Shown piece after piece: positions 10,560 to 22,996 of a stretch of 64,000 nt of DNA. The stretch lies in the NCBI GenBank assembly GCA_026686845.1, contig JAIVEN010000028.1, positions 8,447,001-8,511,000 of the forward strand, in the 5' to 3' direction. The first letter of the stretch is position 1, and each line of letters begins with the position of its first letter. Source of the DNA: Adenanthera pavonina. Lineage: Eukaryota > Streptophyta > Magnoliopsida > Fabales > Fabaceae. Position numbers and translations under genes: made by a program. Under the pieces are notes generated by a model. The model was given only the letters and a program-made list of their open reading frames with translations, was not told the DNA's origin and did not search any database.

Positions 10560-13301
10560 CTTGAAGATAAGGATTCCAACTTTCCTTTGAATGGACTGCC
10601 TTAAGTAGCTTTAGCCACTATACAACGAGAGAGATGAAAAGGAGTTATAAAGAATCCAAAACTTTAAAGATTCACATATATGAACAAAAAATTGGATAAA
10701 TGAAAAAGAAAAAATACCAAGCCAAAAGTCTATGTTTGGTCTGAGATAGACTGGTTTTAAAAAAAGTTGCAAAAAGATCAAACGCCAGTTAGAAGTTGTG
10801 GAGTCTGCTGTGGAAAAGACTATAAAGCTAGAAATTGATGCTTAGACGATTGCGGGTGGAAGGCTGAGGGAGGGTTGAGACTTCGACTTGGTCGTGCTTG
10901 GAGGTAGAGGTGGAGGCATGAAGGTATCTAGCACAGTGAGAGTGAAACAAGAGTGGCGACTAAAGAGTGACAACCAACGCACAATAGCTCAAATGAATGA
11001 GAATGAAAGACAACAAGAACCATTTTCTTCTCTATACTCAGTCAAGAAAATGCACCCTCTTTGAGTGGAGATTTGAAACCAGGGGAAGATGTTTCAACGC
11101 TTGCAGGTGGTATATTGTGGGGTATTACGATTTCGGCTTCACCGCACTTGGATATGTAAATGAAGGTCTACAGTAGAGTCAGAGCGGAACTGATAAAGAG
11201 TGACGATCAGAGTAGTGTAAAAGATGGCAAGACGCACAACGTCACACACCAATGGCAATGACGGCATGAGCCGCGACATCAAATTTCGAAATGAATGGGT
11301 TTAGCCGTTTAGGGTCTATTCTCTGGTCATTTAATTTGTTTGCAGTGTCAATTTTAATTTTATTCTTTAAATTCTTTAGTCTTTGATTTTATTTATATAA
11401 ACATAATCATTTAACTTCACTTGAAGTTTCAATCTTATCTTTGGAAATGCAAAATATTAAGTTTAAAACTAAAAATGAAGTTGAATTCCTTTATATATAT
11501 ATTGTTTTTCTTTGGCAGAGCTAAATTCCTTTATATTAAATTTTGATCTAATCAATTTACCAACAAAATTTTTTTGAGCTTGATTTCTTTATTGTGGGCA
11601 AATTTAGGGGTGTCTATTTGGCTTTTCAATTCAATTTGTTCAAAAAACTGAATAAACTAAAAATCAAAATGATGTTAGAAAAATAAACGAATTGAATAGA
11701 ACTATTTTGGTTATGTTCAATTTTTGCAATTCGATTTGGAACTTTGATTAAAATAACATAGCACAAATCATGAAAAAAAATCTAAAAGTTTTCAAAATAT
11801 TTGAAATATTCAAAAGCCTGCAAAACATTAAAAAAATATAATTATATTATATACATTCAAATGACATTGAAAAACATTTATATATAAAAAAATTACAAAA
11901 AAATCAGCATAATATTAACTTCAATGATAACATCATTCATAATAATATTCATAACATTTAATTGTAAAATAGTATTAAAAAATTCAAATCCAAATCCATT
12001 ATTAAAAAAATAAGAAAATTATAAAGAAAATAAAAAATATTACATCTTAATCTCACATAACCTCCAAAAGCAAAACATTATAATAAATTAAACAATCAAT
12101 AAAAAAAAATAAAAATTTTGGTTAGTTTGGTTTATTTAGGTTTTTCAAAGTAACCAAATTGATTCAATATAACCAAAATAAAAAGAAAAATTTAACTGAA
12201 CTAAACTGAATTGAACAACCAAATAAACCGAACTTAATTTGGTTCGATTTGGTATTCAATTTTGACTTGGCTTTGCAGCAAATTGAGCTTAATGCTATAA
12301 ACAAGTGGAGACCATTGAGTCCTTCCAAATTGACTTTCTCTGTTTTTTTTTTAATTTATGACTATAGCTACCTCACACACCCTTTTATTTTTCCCTATTT
12401 CTTTATACTAATAACAATGCACATGTGCGATGAATGGAATACTCTTATAAATTAGTCTTATAAAATACATATAATGTAATAAATATATAATGATATATTT
12501 GCTTATGCAAGATATACTAACTTGTGGTGTTTGAAAACATCCCTTAATCTTTAAGACAAACCTAATTTTTAATGTAGTGATCTCATCATCATATATAATA
12601 ATGTATGAATCAACAACTAAGCTAAATAATTAGTAATTATATCATCTTATATGATATATTAAATCTTCATTTATTGCTATATATATAATTGAGAATTTGT
12701 TTCTCTTCCTCCAAAGAACAATAGAGAAATTATAGGCTTATTTGAATGCATTCTCTATTTTAATGTTCTCAAAACAGTTTTATAAAATTATTTTCTAGAA
12801 CAAATTTTGAAAATGATAAAATAAAAAAAACCTATTTGAATAATTGTTACCAAAATCATAACTAACAAATGTTAAATGATTATTCAAAATTTATAACTTT
12901 TTCATTAATAAGATTGATACTTTTTACATTTTTTTTATGTTTTTCAGAACAAAAAATATATAACACCTTAAAAATATTATGAGTTTTATGTTCTTTTATT
13001 TTTCTATTCTTTAAAATATTTTATAAAACAAAAGCTCATTAAACAAGTTTTTTTTTTCTGTTTTCAAGAACAAAGAAACTGTTTTAAAAATATGAATCAA
13101 GTATACCCTATGTTACTTCACACAATGCTTACAACAATTTAAGACTAAATGATACAATCAAAATACTTTAAAATCATTTTGTTATTTAAATATCAAATAA
13201 CTAATTTTGAATCACTATTTTCTCATATTAGGTCAATCTATTTAAGCTGTGACTCATGGGAGATTTTTTCTTTATAAGTTCATCCACATAACTTACAACC
13301 C
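10560..13301. other. upstream region of the CNL pseudogene; degraded repeats
   Basis: 10560-11330 is moderately GC-rich but has no long frame; it may hold the promoter and leader of the CNL pseudogene. Around 11606 (AGGGGTGTCTATTTGGC) to 12275 lies sequence of the AACCAAA/GGTTCGATTTGG type that in plants often marks non-autonomous hAT-like elements beginning TAGGGGTGT. The right end here lacks the expected mirror, so I leave it unclassified. The remainder is AT-rich. Confidence 0.35.
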
Positions 13302-16224
13302 CGTAACACCTTAATTTTAAATCATAATTCCCATGATTTAGACCCTATTAAAATCCATTTGCGTCATTTTATAAGCTTGGATCACTAGAGAGACTAAAAT
13401 AAAAAAAATTTAAAATCTCATGTCACTCTTCACTTGGTAAGTTTCTTTTTTGTGACTGAACTTTGAAAAATCATAACTAAATCTAGAAAAGTCGTATAGA
13501 GGTAATTCAAATCTTTAAAAATAACTTAAAATATTCTTTACATGAAAAAAATTATGTAACATGACTTTAATTATGCCAATTGCTACAATATTTAACATGA
13601 ATTTTATTGTTCACATGATCATTTTATATCTTCCTAGGATTTTGATTTTAAATTTAAAAATTCATATCTCCTTCTATCCTGAGCCAAATCATGCATATTT
13701 TAAATCATTTGAAAGCACTATATATTTACTTTATAGATATATTTTGTTTTGTATATTTATCCAACTCGTATAGGGCATAGCACTAAATTAAACTATTAAG
13801 GGTTAGAACTTAATTTTTATTGGAGTAGTTTTAGGAAAATTTACATAACTTCTCTTTTATAACTCCAAATGCTTTCAAACTAATGGCATTCATTTCGCAA
13901 GGCATAGATCTTTCTATACATGTAAACCACTAAATTTTTGGAGCTCTACACAATTTTATATTGTCTTTGAGAACAACTAGTATCTTCAATGAAAGTTCCA
14001 TTTTTTTCTACACTATCTGCTATGACCCTTAATTTCTAAAATTCATTATAAATTGTATACTTATCCAATTTATATGTTCTTTAGCTCTATGGAATTATTT
14101 CATCTACTTTTAAAGAATATGTAACGTTTAAACTAGTTACCCTATTTCAAATATAGTTACTTAGTTCTAACCACTATTAGTCATCTTCGACAAAATCATG
14201 TAATAATTCATATGATAAACTTCATAAACATAATATATCACCATTCATTACTTCAAATCCATACATAACATCAAAAGATGACCTAAGGAGCATACTTGCC
14301 CCAACATGCATGATCTAACCTTTACACATGAATTTATATATGTTATAAAAAATGAACATTAATGCTTGCAAGAACATATTGTTCATAAATTTCTTCCTCC
14401 TCTCCTTTGGCTCTTTGTGGATTCCTTACATGGCATGACCCTATCATGGTTAGCAATTGGAAGGGTGAGATTTAAAGAATCTCAGTAGCAATTTCCCATA
14501 CATGCAATCATATTATCACATTTACATAAAAGCATCAAAGAATCATTGACCAAACATACTTGCACATTCAAGTCATATGATTTCACAAAATTTAGGCAAA
14601 GTTTTGTTTTGAAAAATGGACAACTGAGGATCTCAAAACCCCTCATTCAACTTAGCCAACAACATAAAAATATCATATAGCAACATTACAATCATATGAT
14701 AATTGATAAGGCATTAAGCACATAGAAAACGATAATGATAACATAGTGCAAGTAAAGGGATTATGCTACCTTATACTATTCTTTTACTTTCCAAGTTTTG
14801 TACACTTTTCCTTTGGTCTTCCACAACTTTCTTGAACCTTAATACATCATAAAATAAGGCCATAAGCCATTGATTATATAAGCTTATTTACAAAGTGCTC
14901 ACTTTAATTTGAAATTTTCACTTTGTTTTTCTTTGAGTTTTTCTTATACAACACACTTGTAACTACCTATTTTTGACCAAAAGGATCCATTTTTCGAGTC
15001 AAAATCATGAAATTCCATCCCTCTATCAAACCTTAGTCTAACCAAAATTCATGGAGAAAAAGAGAAAAATGATTTAGCTTGATTTATTTCAAACCACTTC
15101 TAAATACATACTTCAAGTGACTATACTAAACTTTTCCATAGATTTATTTTACAAAGCTCAACTTTCTCTCTCAAGAACTCACCAGGGCCGAAATTCTTGA
15201 GAAGAAAAGGAGGGGGAAAACTTAGATAAACTTTCACTAAATGCTTGAGAATACAAGATAAGAATGGTATAAGCTTACATTTGCAACTTGACCTTGAAAC
15301 TTGGCTTCTAGCTCTCCCTTTTCTCCCTAAGTTTTTGCTCTCTTTCTCACTCTTATTGCTTCTGTTTTAGATGTGAAAATGAAGGAGAAAGAGTAGTCTT
15401 AAGTGCTTAACCATGCACCTTGAGGAGACCGAAGAGATGAGTGAATAGTAATCTCAAGTTAATTAACAATTTGGTTAATTTTTGCTTTTACTTTATTAAA
15501 ACAATTAACATAGTTCCTTCCATGTCCAGAAAGCCATGACATTTAGGGAGTTTTTTGGCCAAAAATTGCTTCATGCATTTTATTAGTTTCAAATAACCTT
15601 TATCGATAAATTTTATCACATACCGATTAAATACTTTTACCTTAATTGTTTGTTACTTAATTGGTACATGATTATTCTAAATTTACTTTTAGACTAAATT
15701 TATTATTTTGATCCCCAAATTTATCTTTGAGAATTCCCATCCAATTCTCTTCATCCATTTGTTTTTATGGAATTCATAAATATTTTTTTTGGTTTAAAAA
15801 TCACTTTTGGACTTAAATTGGAGTTATAAAATTTTACAAACTCAATTAACCTTTAAATAGTATTTCATTGAGTTTGGCTCGTCAAGAGTTCAGTTTTGAT
15901 AGGATTTCCAAAAATTTCAAAATTGCCCTTGACCTAAGGTAAAATTATTATTTTTAATTGTTTGGGACTTTTCTTGTAATTTTTCCCAATGACTAAATTG
16001 AACAAAATTCTTTACTTTAAAGGACTCAGTAACATAAGATTCTTATTTCTAGGGGTCAAGATATAATTTTCTTATTCTTATTTTAACATGAAAAAATAAC
16101 TTTTTTACTCTTCTCCATCTTTTTTTGTGTATCTCCATTTTCTGTAATTCTACATGTATTTTAAAATATTATCTGATTTTATCTTCTATGTTACTCAATA
16201 TCTAATAAAAAGTAGGATATTACA
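13302..16224 (+). mobile_element. solo LTR, ~2.9 kb, diverged copy of the one at 36285
   Basis: The segment opens with CGTAACACCTTAA (family consensus TGTAACACC) and closes with GGATATTACA. Internal landmarks are shared in order with 36285-39245: ACTTTGAAAAATCATAACT near the start, GGAGCTCTA in the middle, and ATCTCAGTAGCAA followed by AAAACCCCTCATT further on. Its length (2923) is close to the 2961 of the other copy. No coding frame or primer site follows it, hence solo LTR. Flanks read ACAAC and TACCA, so no clean target duplication remains. Large LTRs with TGTAACACC termini suggest a Ty3/gypsy lineage, but this is recalled and not proven. Confidence 0.6.
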
Positions 16225-18971
16225 TACCACATATTGGATTGACTCATTTTACTTCTTCAACTTGTAATTTATTGTAACTTGACAACTTGATTAAATATAA
16301 TTAGATCAAATTTCCCAATTAAAACAATCATGATTAAGTATAGGTAAAATATATAAAATAGTTCCCTTAAACTTTAGATTCATTGCATATAACCTCCCCT
16401 AAGTTTCAAAAGTTTACCCTAAACTTTTTAACTTTGACCATGAATTTCCTTGTGATTAAAATCAATCAAAGTCACTCCTCACTACATATGCCATGTATTA
16501 CTTTATTTTTTGAGCCACATTCATTCATGCATTATCATTTATGTAGTGTAATATAGGTAGATGTATATGATATGATACAATACGATTCAAAAGATATGAT
16601 AATTTTTAAAATTTTAAGATACAAGTGTAGGAAATATTTATACATGTATAATATTATTTATGAAATTATTTATATATATAATTAATAAATTTACTCATTA
16701 AAAGAAAAATAAATATGAAATATTCTAAAAATTATAGTATAAATATTAAAATAAACTATAAAATATTTATAATAACTTGAAATGCTTTTATTTTACCAAA
16801 AAAAAATTGAAACGATACAAATGAATACAAAGTAGTGTGAATTGATATATATATATATGCATAAATATGATACATGTAACGTATTGTATCATGTATTAAA
16901 TATGGGTGCTTTTACTTTTTTTTTTTCAAGTATAAGTGCTTCATAGATTATCATTTACATACTTAGCAACATATTATATTATATGAAATTTTGGCATTTT
17001 AATTTAATTTACACTCAAACTCAAGAAATTCAAGTTATTGTTTCCAATTAGCATATAATTTTAAATCAAGCGTAGGTAACAGAATGCCATCAAATTAAAT
17101 AGGATAATATTAAATATAAAAAATGGTTTTAAATTATAAAGATAGTGTTAAAAAAATAAAATATAGAGATTAAATTAAACTTTAATATTGTAAGATCACT
17201 ATGAAATCATCGGTAATTGGTCAAACGAATTATAATAATTGATTAATTTGTATTCAAGATTTTTACATTATTGAATGAGAATAACACTCATAGTTAAACT
17301 ATATTCAAATATTTGGTAAAAAAAAAAACGCTTACGTTCAAATTTCAGTTTGATCTCATTGATTTGGGATATGATGGGGGATGATTGGGATTTTCACTTA
17401 TTTATATTTGATATAAAGCCATGGTTTCAATATGATAGTAGTTATTTATAACTTATTATAATCTTATGAAATTATGTCACTCATTTAATAAAATTTCAAG
17501 TTAGAAAATTAATTATGATGCCATGTTTAATTAGAAAATTTTACATATTTAATTTAATACAATTTACTAATGTTTAACTACCAAATTTGTAGTCCTCAAA
17601 AATATTTTTTTGGGCCAGCTGTATTTCTAATGAAATGTTCAAATTTTAAGTGGTTAGTTATAGCTTATTATAATCTTAGTGACTGACTATACCCATCAAT
17701 TACCTATTCAAAATTTAATTTAATAAGAATCACTAAAATTTCAGGCAAATCTATATTAATTCAAAATAATTGGTTAATTTGGCAAAATTTTTATAAGATT
17801 TTATTAGTCAAATCTTGACTGTTGCTTTTTAAGTATCAGATTATTATATATATATATGAAATTTTATTTAAAAATTAAATATGATCATTTGATCATATTT
17901 CTCATATCCTGAATTATTTATGTAATTTAATAAATTCATCATAGACTTAGATACATAGTTAAAATCAAACATGTAGTTTAAAAATAAAAATTGCCTTATT
18001 TCAATATCTTTTTAATAGAGTTTCAGAGGAGAAAATTTGCGTGGATGGTTGGATATGAGCATCACACATATCTATACACAACACATGAATCATGGATGAC
18101 CACTAACCTTGAAAATTAAAGGGAAATTTTGCAGAACATAAAATTTGAACACAACACATTTTTATATATATTATTCTCATTTGGACTTAATGGTTTAGAA
18201 TAAAGCAATGAGCAACAGAGCTCTCAATGATGAGGGGCTTTATTCACCTGTCCCAATAACACAATACATGAAAAAAAAAAAAGAATATTCAAAATGTATT
18301 TTGAACGGAGCACCTGATTCCGCTACGCACTAGTCTGGAGTTTCCAAACCCTTGAAAAAGCTGCTTTTAGTTTCCAGACCTTTCGAACGTACGAGGAAAC
18401 TGCTTTTTTCCACTACTTTTATTTGTATAATATATATACTTATAATATAATATATATGATAGTAAAAAATAAATCTTTTCAAAAAATATATAATATATAT
18501 ATGCTTTATCATTACATATTTATTAAATGAATATATAATAAAAATACACTTAATTCTATAAATAATAAATATATTATTTATGTAAGTTTATAAATATATA
18601 ATTAAATATAAAATACTTGAAATTAACTCAAGTGATAAGGATTAATAGCAATTCAGTATTTGGTGTTAAGAATAACACAGTATACAAAGTTTACAGCTGA
18701 CCATGAAATCCTAATCTTGAAATCAATTTCAAAGATAAAATTAAAAACAAAATTTGAAAATTTGGGCAACATAAAAGAAATAATCTAAAAAAGTGAGGAG
18801 ACAACAATCCCTGCATTTGTACACAGAACAATCTGCTGCTACAACTTAACACATGGGGATACCAAAGTCCAACTAATGTACAGGCAGGGTGTGATGTATG
18901 GGTTTGTCATTTCACAGCTTGTTAGATACAGTAGCTGCTGATTCATTCAAACATGAAACAATCTTCAGTTA
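16225..18971. other. AT-rich intergenic, then probable 3' flank of the O-fucosyltransferase relic
   Basis: No genes seen in 16225-18780; several TA microsatellites (for example 16840-16860 and 18420-18500) and decayed MITE-like stretches. 18330-18410 is a short, more GC-rich patch of unknown origin. 18780-18971 continues, after removal of the copia element, into 22997 onward and looks like the 3' UTR or flank of the minus-strand pseudogene ending at 23289. Confidence 0.4.
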
Positions 18972-19611
18972 TGTGAGAAAATTTTCAAAATAAAAAGGTG
19001 TCTCTTAAAGGATTCATGAATTAATAATGACTCTTGAGATGATTCATAGAGAATCACAAGATTTATGAAATATGAAAAGAAGTTACTTTTACTAGATTTA
19101 TGAATCATTACAATGTATATATATTAATCATATGAAAGGATGTGACTTTTATCTAAATTCATGAATCATTACAATATATATACATTAATTAATGTATGTG
19201 TCCTTTTATTGAAAGAGTTATATTGCTTCAAGAGGTGCATTCTCATTCCCTATAAATAATCTACAATCTTTCATCATTTGAGATTCCAATTTTTATTCAT
19301 CAACATTTGTTTCAACATATATAAACTCACTTACATTTATCTTTAGTGCACAGAAGATAAAAAGCAAATTATCACTTTGTAAAAGCCATTGTTGTCTAGG
19401 CTTGAGTTTTGGAAGTACAGCACCTACTCAAGGATCTTCATTGTATCTTGCAAGAAATTCGTCATTAACCCAAATTGTACCAAAGATTTGGAAATTGGTG
19501 GGGGCGAATTAAGCCTGAAGGAAAGTATTACCCACGCCTTGAAAACTTGTGCATAACCTTTTTCTCCAATCTCTTTTTCTTCTACACTTCAAAATTCCAT
19601 CCTTTATAACA
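18972..19611 (+). repeat. 5' LTR of the decayed copia element
   Basis: Starts TGTGAGAAAA and ends CCTTTATAACA. It contains direct sub-repeats around 19040-19210 (CATGAATCATTACAATGTATATA...ATTAA twice), a TATA-like CTATAAATAA at 19250-19259, and a U5 segment at 19508-19520 complementary to the sequence just outside the LTR. Confidence 0.92.
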
Positions 19612-19626
19612 ATCTTTAGACTTAAT
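19508..19626 (+). promoter_or_regulatory. LTR/leader complementary pair at the primer-site position (decayed copia)
   Basis: 19508-19520 (ATTAAGCCTGAAG, in U5) faces 19614-19626 (CTTTAGACTTAAT), which starts three bases past the LTR end. As RNA they pair at 11 Watson-Crick positions plus one G-U, with one mismatch. No TGG-starting tRNA primer site lies in the 31-base leader before the gag ATG at 19643. The position matches the perfect 13-bp pair of the young copia element exactly, measured from the LTR end. Confidence 0.65.
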
Positions 19627-19642
19627 ATACCGTTGAATTCAA

Positions 19643-21777
19643 ATGGCTTTTTTGAAGGATTTGACTACAAATTTTGTGAAATTGGAGAGGTTCGAAGGAG
19701 GCAATTTTCTAAGATGGCAGATGAAGATGAAGTTTCTACTCACTACTTTAAAGGTGGCCTATGTTCTCACTACTCCCAAGCCCGAAGAAAGAGAAGGAGA
19801 AACTATGACTGATGTTAGAGAAAGGCAAAAATGGGAAAATGATGATTACATCTGCACTGGACACATTCTTAATGGACTTAGTGATTCCCTTTTCGATGTT
19901 TATCAAGAGTACTCAATCTCTGCAAAGGAACTATGAGAGAAATTAGAGGTAATGTATATGCAAGAGGATATAACAAGTAAGAAATTTCTTGTTACTCGTT
20001 TCAATAATTATAAAATGATTGATGGAAAATTTATTATGGAACAATTGCATGAAATTGAACATATTTTGAATAATTTCAAACAATATAACATGCATATGGA
20101 TGAAAGTATCATTGTCTCCTCAATCATAGACAAACTTCCTTCTTCATGGAAAGACTTCAAAAAGAGTATTAAGCATAAAAAAAAAAGATATTTCTCTTGA
20201 GCAACTGGGGAATCATCTTCGTTTAGAAGAGGAGTATCGTAAACAAGATGATACTAAAGACATCAATGCTCATGAGAAAGTTCATGTGGTAGAGGAAGGA
20301 CAGTCTAACAAGACTTCTAAGAAAAGAGGGAAGGAAAAGGATGAATCTCATGGACAAAATGGCCATGAGAACAAGAAAAAGAAGGGTAAATGTTACTTTT
20401 GTGAAAAGATTGGTCATTACAAGAAAGAATGTCATTTTTTCAAAAAGAAGAAAGAAAACAATTCTTTCTCAAAAGACAATCTTGTGGCTGTTATTTCTGA
20501 GATCAACATGATTGAAAATAATGAATCATGGTGGGTGGATTCTGAAGCAACTTGTCATGTATGTAAGAACAAGGATCTCTTCAAGACATTCAAGGAAGAG
20601 GATGAAAATGTGCTCTACATGGGAAATGCATCAAGTGTCCAAGTTAAAGACAAATGGGCTGTGGAAATTGAGTTCACTTCTGGAAAAACTCTTACTTTAA
20701 CAGATGTATACTATGTACCAGATATTAGAAAGAATTTAATTTCTGTACCCTTACTTAATAAGTTTGGGTTCAAGTCTGTTTTTGAGGGAGATAAATTTAT
20801 TCTATCTAAGGGAGGAATCTTTGTAGGCAAGGGTTATTTATGTGAGAACATTTTCAAATGTAATGTTGTTTAAGTTAATAATAATGTTTATTATTATATT
20901 TATATTATTGACTCTTGTAGTATGTAATGATATCATTTTTGTCATATTAATTATATTAAATGAGATGATAAATATTGACTTAATTTTAAAATCTATAAGA
21001 AATCAAGAATTATATATTATTTGATTAACTAGATAATGTTTTTTCCTAGAATAGGAAAATGTTCTAAAATATTATAATTGAGTCTAATGATATGTATGGT
21101 TGGCTTGCTAGAAGTTATAAAAAGTATTTTGTGACTTTTATTAATGATTGTTCTTGATATTGTTGTGTTTCTTTAAGAGATATCATTGAAAAGTTGTAAC
21201 CATTCAAAAGTGAATTTATGAACATGCATAATGAATGTTTAGATGAATATTTGATATGTTTGTTCAAATTCATGAATGATCATGTGAATTTAGATAATCT
21301 TCTTGTATGACATATATATAAATTTGAGATTCAATAACTATTTGAAAGGAATAAGTCACTGTAGTTTGACTTATAGTGGTAATTCTTCAATTTTAGAAGG
21401 ATATACAAATGATAGTTTGGTAAGTTATCTAAAGGACCATGGTTCTACAAGTGCATGTGTTTACACTCTTGGTGGGGGTGTTATTCTTAGAAATAAATCT
21501 ATATTACATATTCCACCATGAGTTAATAGCACAAATATATATCCATTGTGATAGTTAATCTACTCTTTCAAAGGCTTATAACCAAGTTTATAATGGAAAG
21601 TTGTGACACATTGGAATAAGACATAGCTATGTGAAAGATTTGATTGTGAATGGAGTAATCTCTATTTATTATATAAAGTCTGAGTTAAATCTTGCAGATC
21701 CTTTGACGAAAGGGCTGACAAGGCATATGATGTTGAAAACATCAATGGGGATGGGATTGAAACCCATTAGATCATGA
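19643..21777 (+). pseudogene. copia gag-pol pseudogene with internal deletion
   Basis: The ATG at 19643 opens a UBN2-type gag (VKLERFEGGNFLRWQMKM). A TGA at 19936 replaces an expected tryptophan. The frame then slips in an A-run near 20180. A zinc knuckle CYFCEKIGHYKKEC lies near 20394. The protease region follows with WWVDSEATCHVC near 20530, where the catalytic D-S-G is changed to D-S-E. After IFKCNVV and a stop at 20873 only scraps of integrase remain (to about 21240). Reverse transcriptase is missing. RNase H remnants appear at 21370-21480 (LEGYTNDSLV) and at the end (LADPLTKGL, near 21690). In an intact element these proteins package, cut, copy and integrate the RNA. Here none can work, so any movement would need proteins from another copy. 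Confidence 0.88.
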
Positions 21778-22356
21778 TCACCAATGGTGGAAACCCTACT
21801 CACACTTGATTAATGTCAAGTCTTGAGTTCAAAGGTGAGAGTACACTATTAGAGTGATTGCAAGTACATGAAATATTATCTATTCATCCCAAAGTTGAAA
21901 AGTACTTAGTTACTATGGATTTAAAGGAAGACTGAGTTTTAACTCTTAATAGATCTGTAAGCATATATTTGCTGGAGTACTTATCATGGTGTTACTTTTG
22001 ACAGAGTCTACCTATATCTGAGTGAAGTGGGGCCACTTTAGGGAGTCCAAGGGCTTGACTCTCAAACTCTCATGAAAAGGATATAAGATACAAGGCCATA
22101 TTAAAAAGTGTCTACTAAAAATGGCATACAATGGTCCGAGATCTTATGCGTAAGTCATGCACGCCTTTTCAAATGGATTAATTGGTTCAAAGCTTGTCTA
22201 TCATATTAATTTAGATGGGTGAAACCATGTCTTACTAAGTAAAGATTCAAGTCTTTAAGATACATTTACCGAAAACATGAGATTTCTGAAGTGATAAGAG
22301 TTTGTTATTTAAAAAAAAAATTATTATTATTATTTATTTTGAAAATGGTGGGGGAT

Positions 22357-22996
22357 TGTGAGAAAATTTTCAAAATAAAAAGATGTCTCTTAAAAGATTC
22401 ATGAATTAATAATGACTCTTGAGATGATTCATGGAGAATCACAAGATTTATGAAATATGAAAAAAAGTGACTTTTACCAGATTCATGAATCATTACAATA
22501 TATATACATTAATCATATGAAAGGATGTTACTTTTGTCTAAATTCATAAATCATTACAATGTATATACATTAATTAATGTATGTGTCTTTTTATTGAAAG
22601 AGTTATGTTGCATCAAGAGGTGCCTTCTCATTCTCTATAAATAGTCTACAATCTTTCATCATTTGAGATTCCAATTTTTATTCATCAACACTTGTTTCAA
22701 TATATATAAACACACTTGCCTTTATCTTTAGTGCACAGAAGATAAAAAGCAAATTATCACTTTGTAAAAGCCATTATTGTCTAGGCTTGAGTTTTGGAAG
22801 TACAGCACCTACTCAAGGATCTTCATTGTATCTTGCAAGAAATTCGTCATTAACCCAAGTTGTACCAAAGATTTGGAAATTGGTGGGGGCAAATTAAGCC
22901 TGAAGGAAAGTATTACCCATGCCTTGAAGACTTGTGCATAACCTTTTTCTCCAATCTCTTTTTCTTCTACACTTCAAAGTTCCGTCCCTTGTAACA
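22357..22996 (+). repeat. 3' LTR of the decayed copia element
   Basis: The same length as the 5' LTR (640 bp), preceded by the purine run GGTGGGGGAT. It shares the sub-repeats, the CTATAAATA core (near 22637) and the GGGGGC-AATTAAGCCTGAAGG segment. Scattered substitutions, mostly transitions, separate the two LTRs, indicating an insertion far older than the one at 50369. Confidence 0.92.

Larger units (their letters stand above)
18972..22996 (+). mobile_element. decayed Ty1/copia retrotransposon, complete with both LTRs
   Basis: The 640-bp LTRs at 18972-19611 and 22357-22996 both open TGTGAGAAAATTTTC and end ..TAACA, and are similar over their whole length with scattered substitutions. The flanking 5-mers are identical (AGTTA at 18967-18971 and 22997-23001), proving a single insertion. 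A polypurine run, AATGGTGGGGGAT, precedes the 3' LTR. The internal region is only 2745 bp: gag, zinc knuckle and protease survive, most of integrase and all of reverse transcriptase are gone, and RNase H remnants are left. The gag resembles that of the young element at 50369, so both belong to one lineage. It landed about 290 bp past the stop of the O-fucosyltransferase pseudogene, probably in its 3' UTR. Confidence 0.93.

Noticed and set aside
13302..16224. A long non-coding RNA gene
   Set aside because: The termini and shared landmarks with 36285-39245 fit a solo LTR; nothing points to an RNA gene.
20223..20435. Minus-strand hydrophobic frame
   Set aside because: Shadow of the copia gag and zinc-knuckle coding strand.
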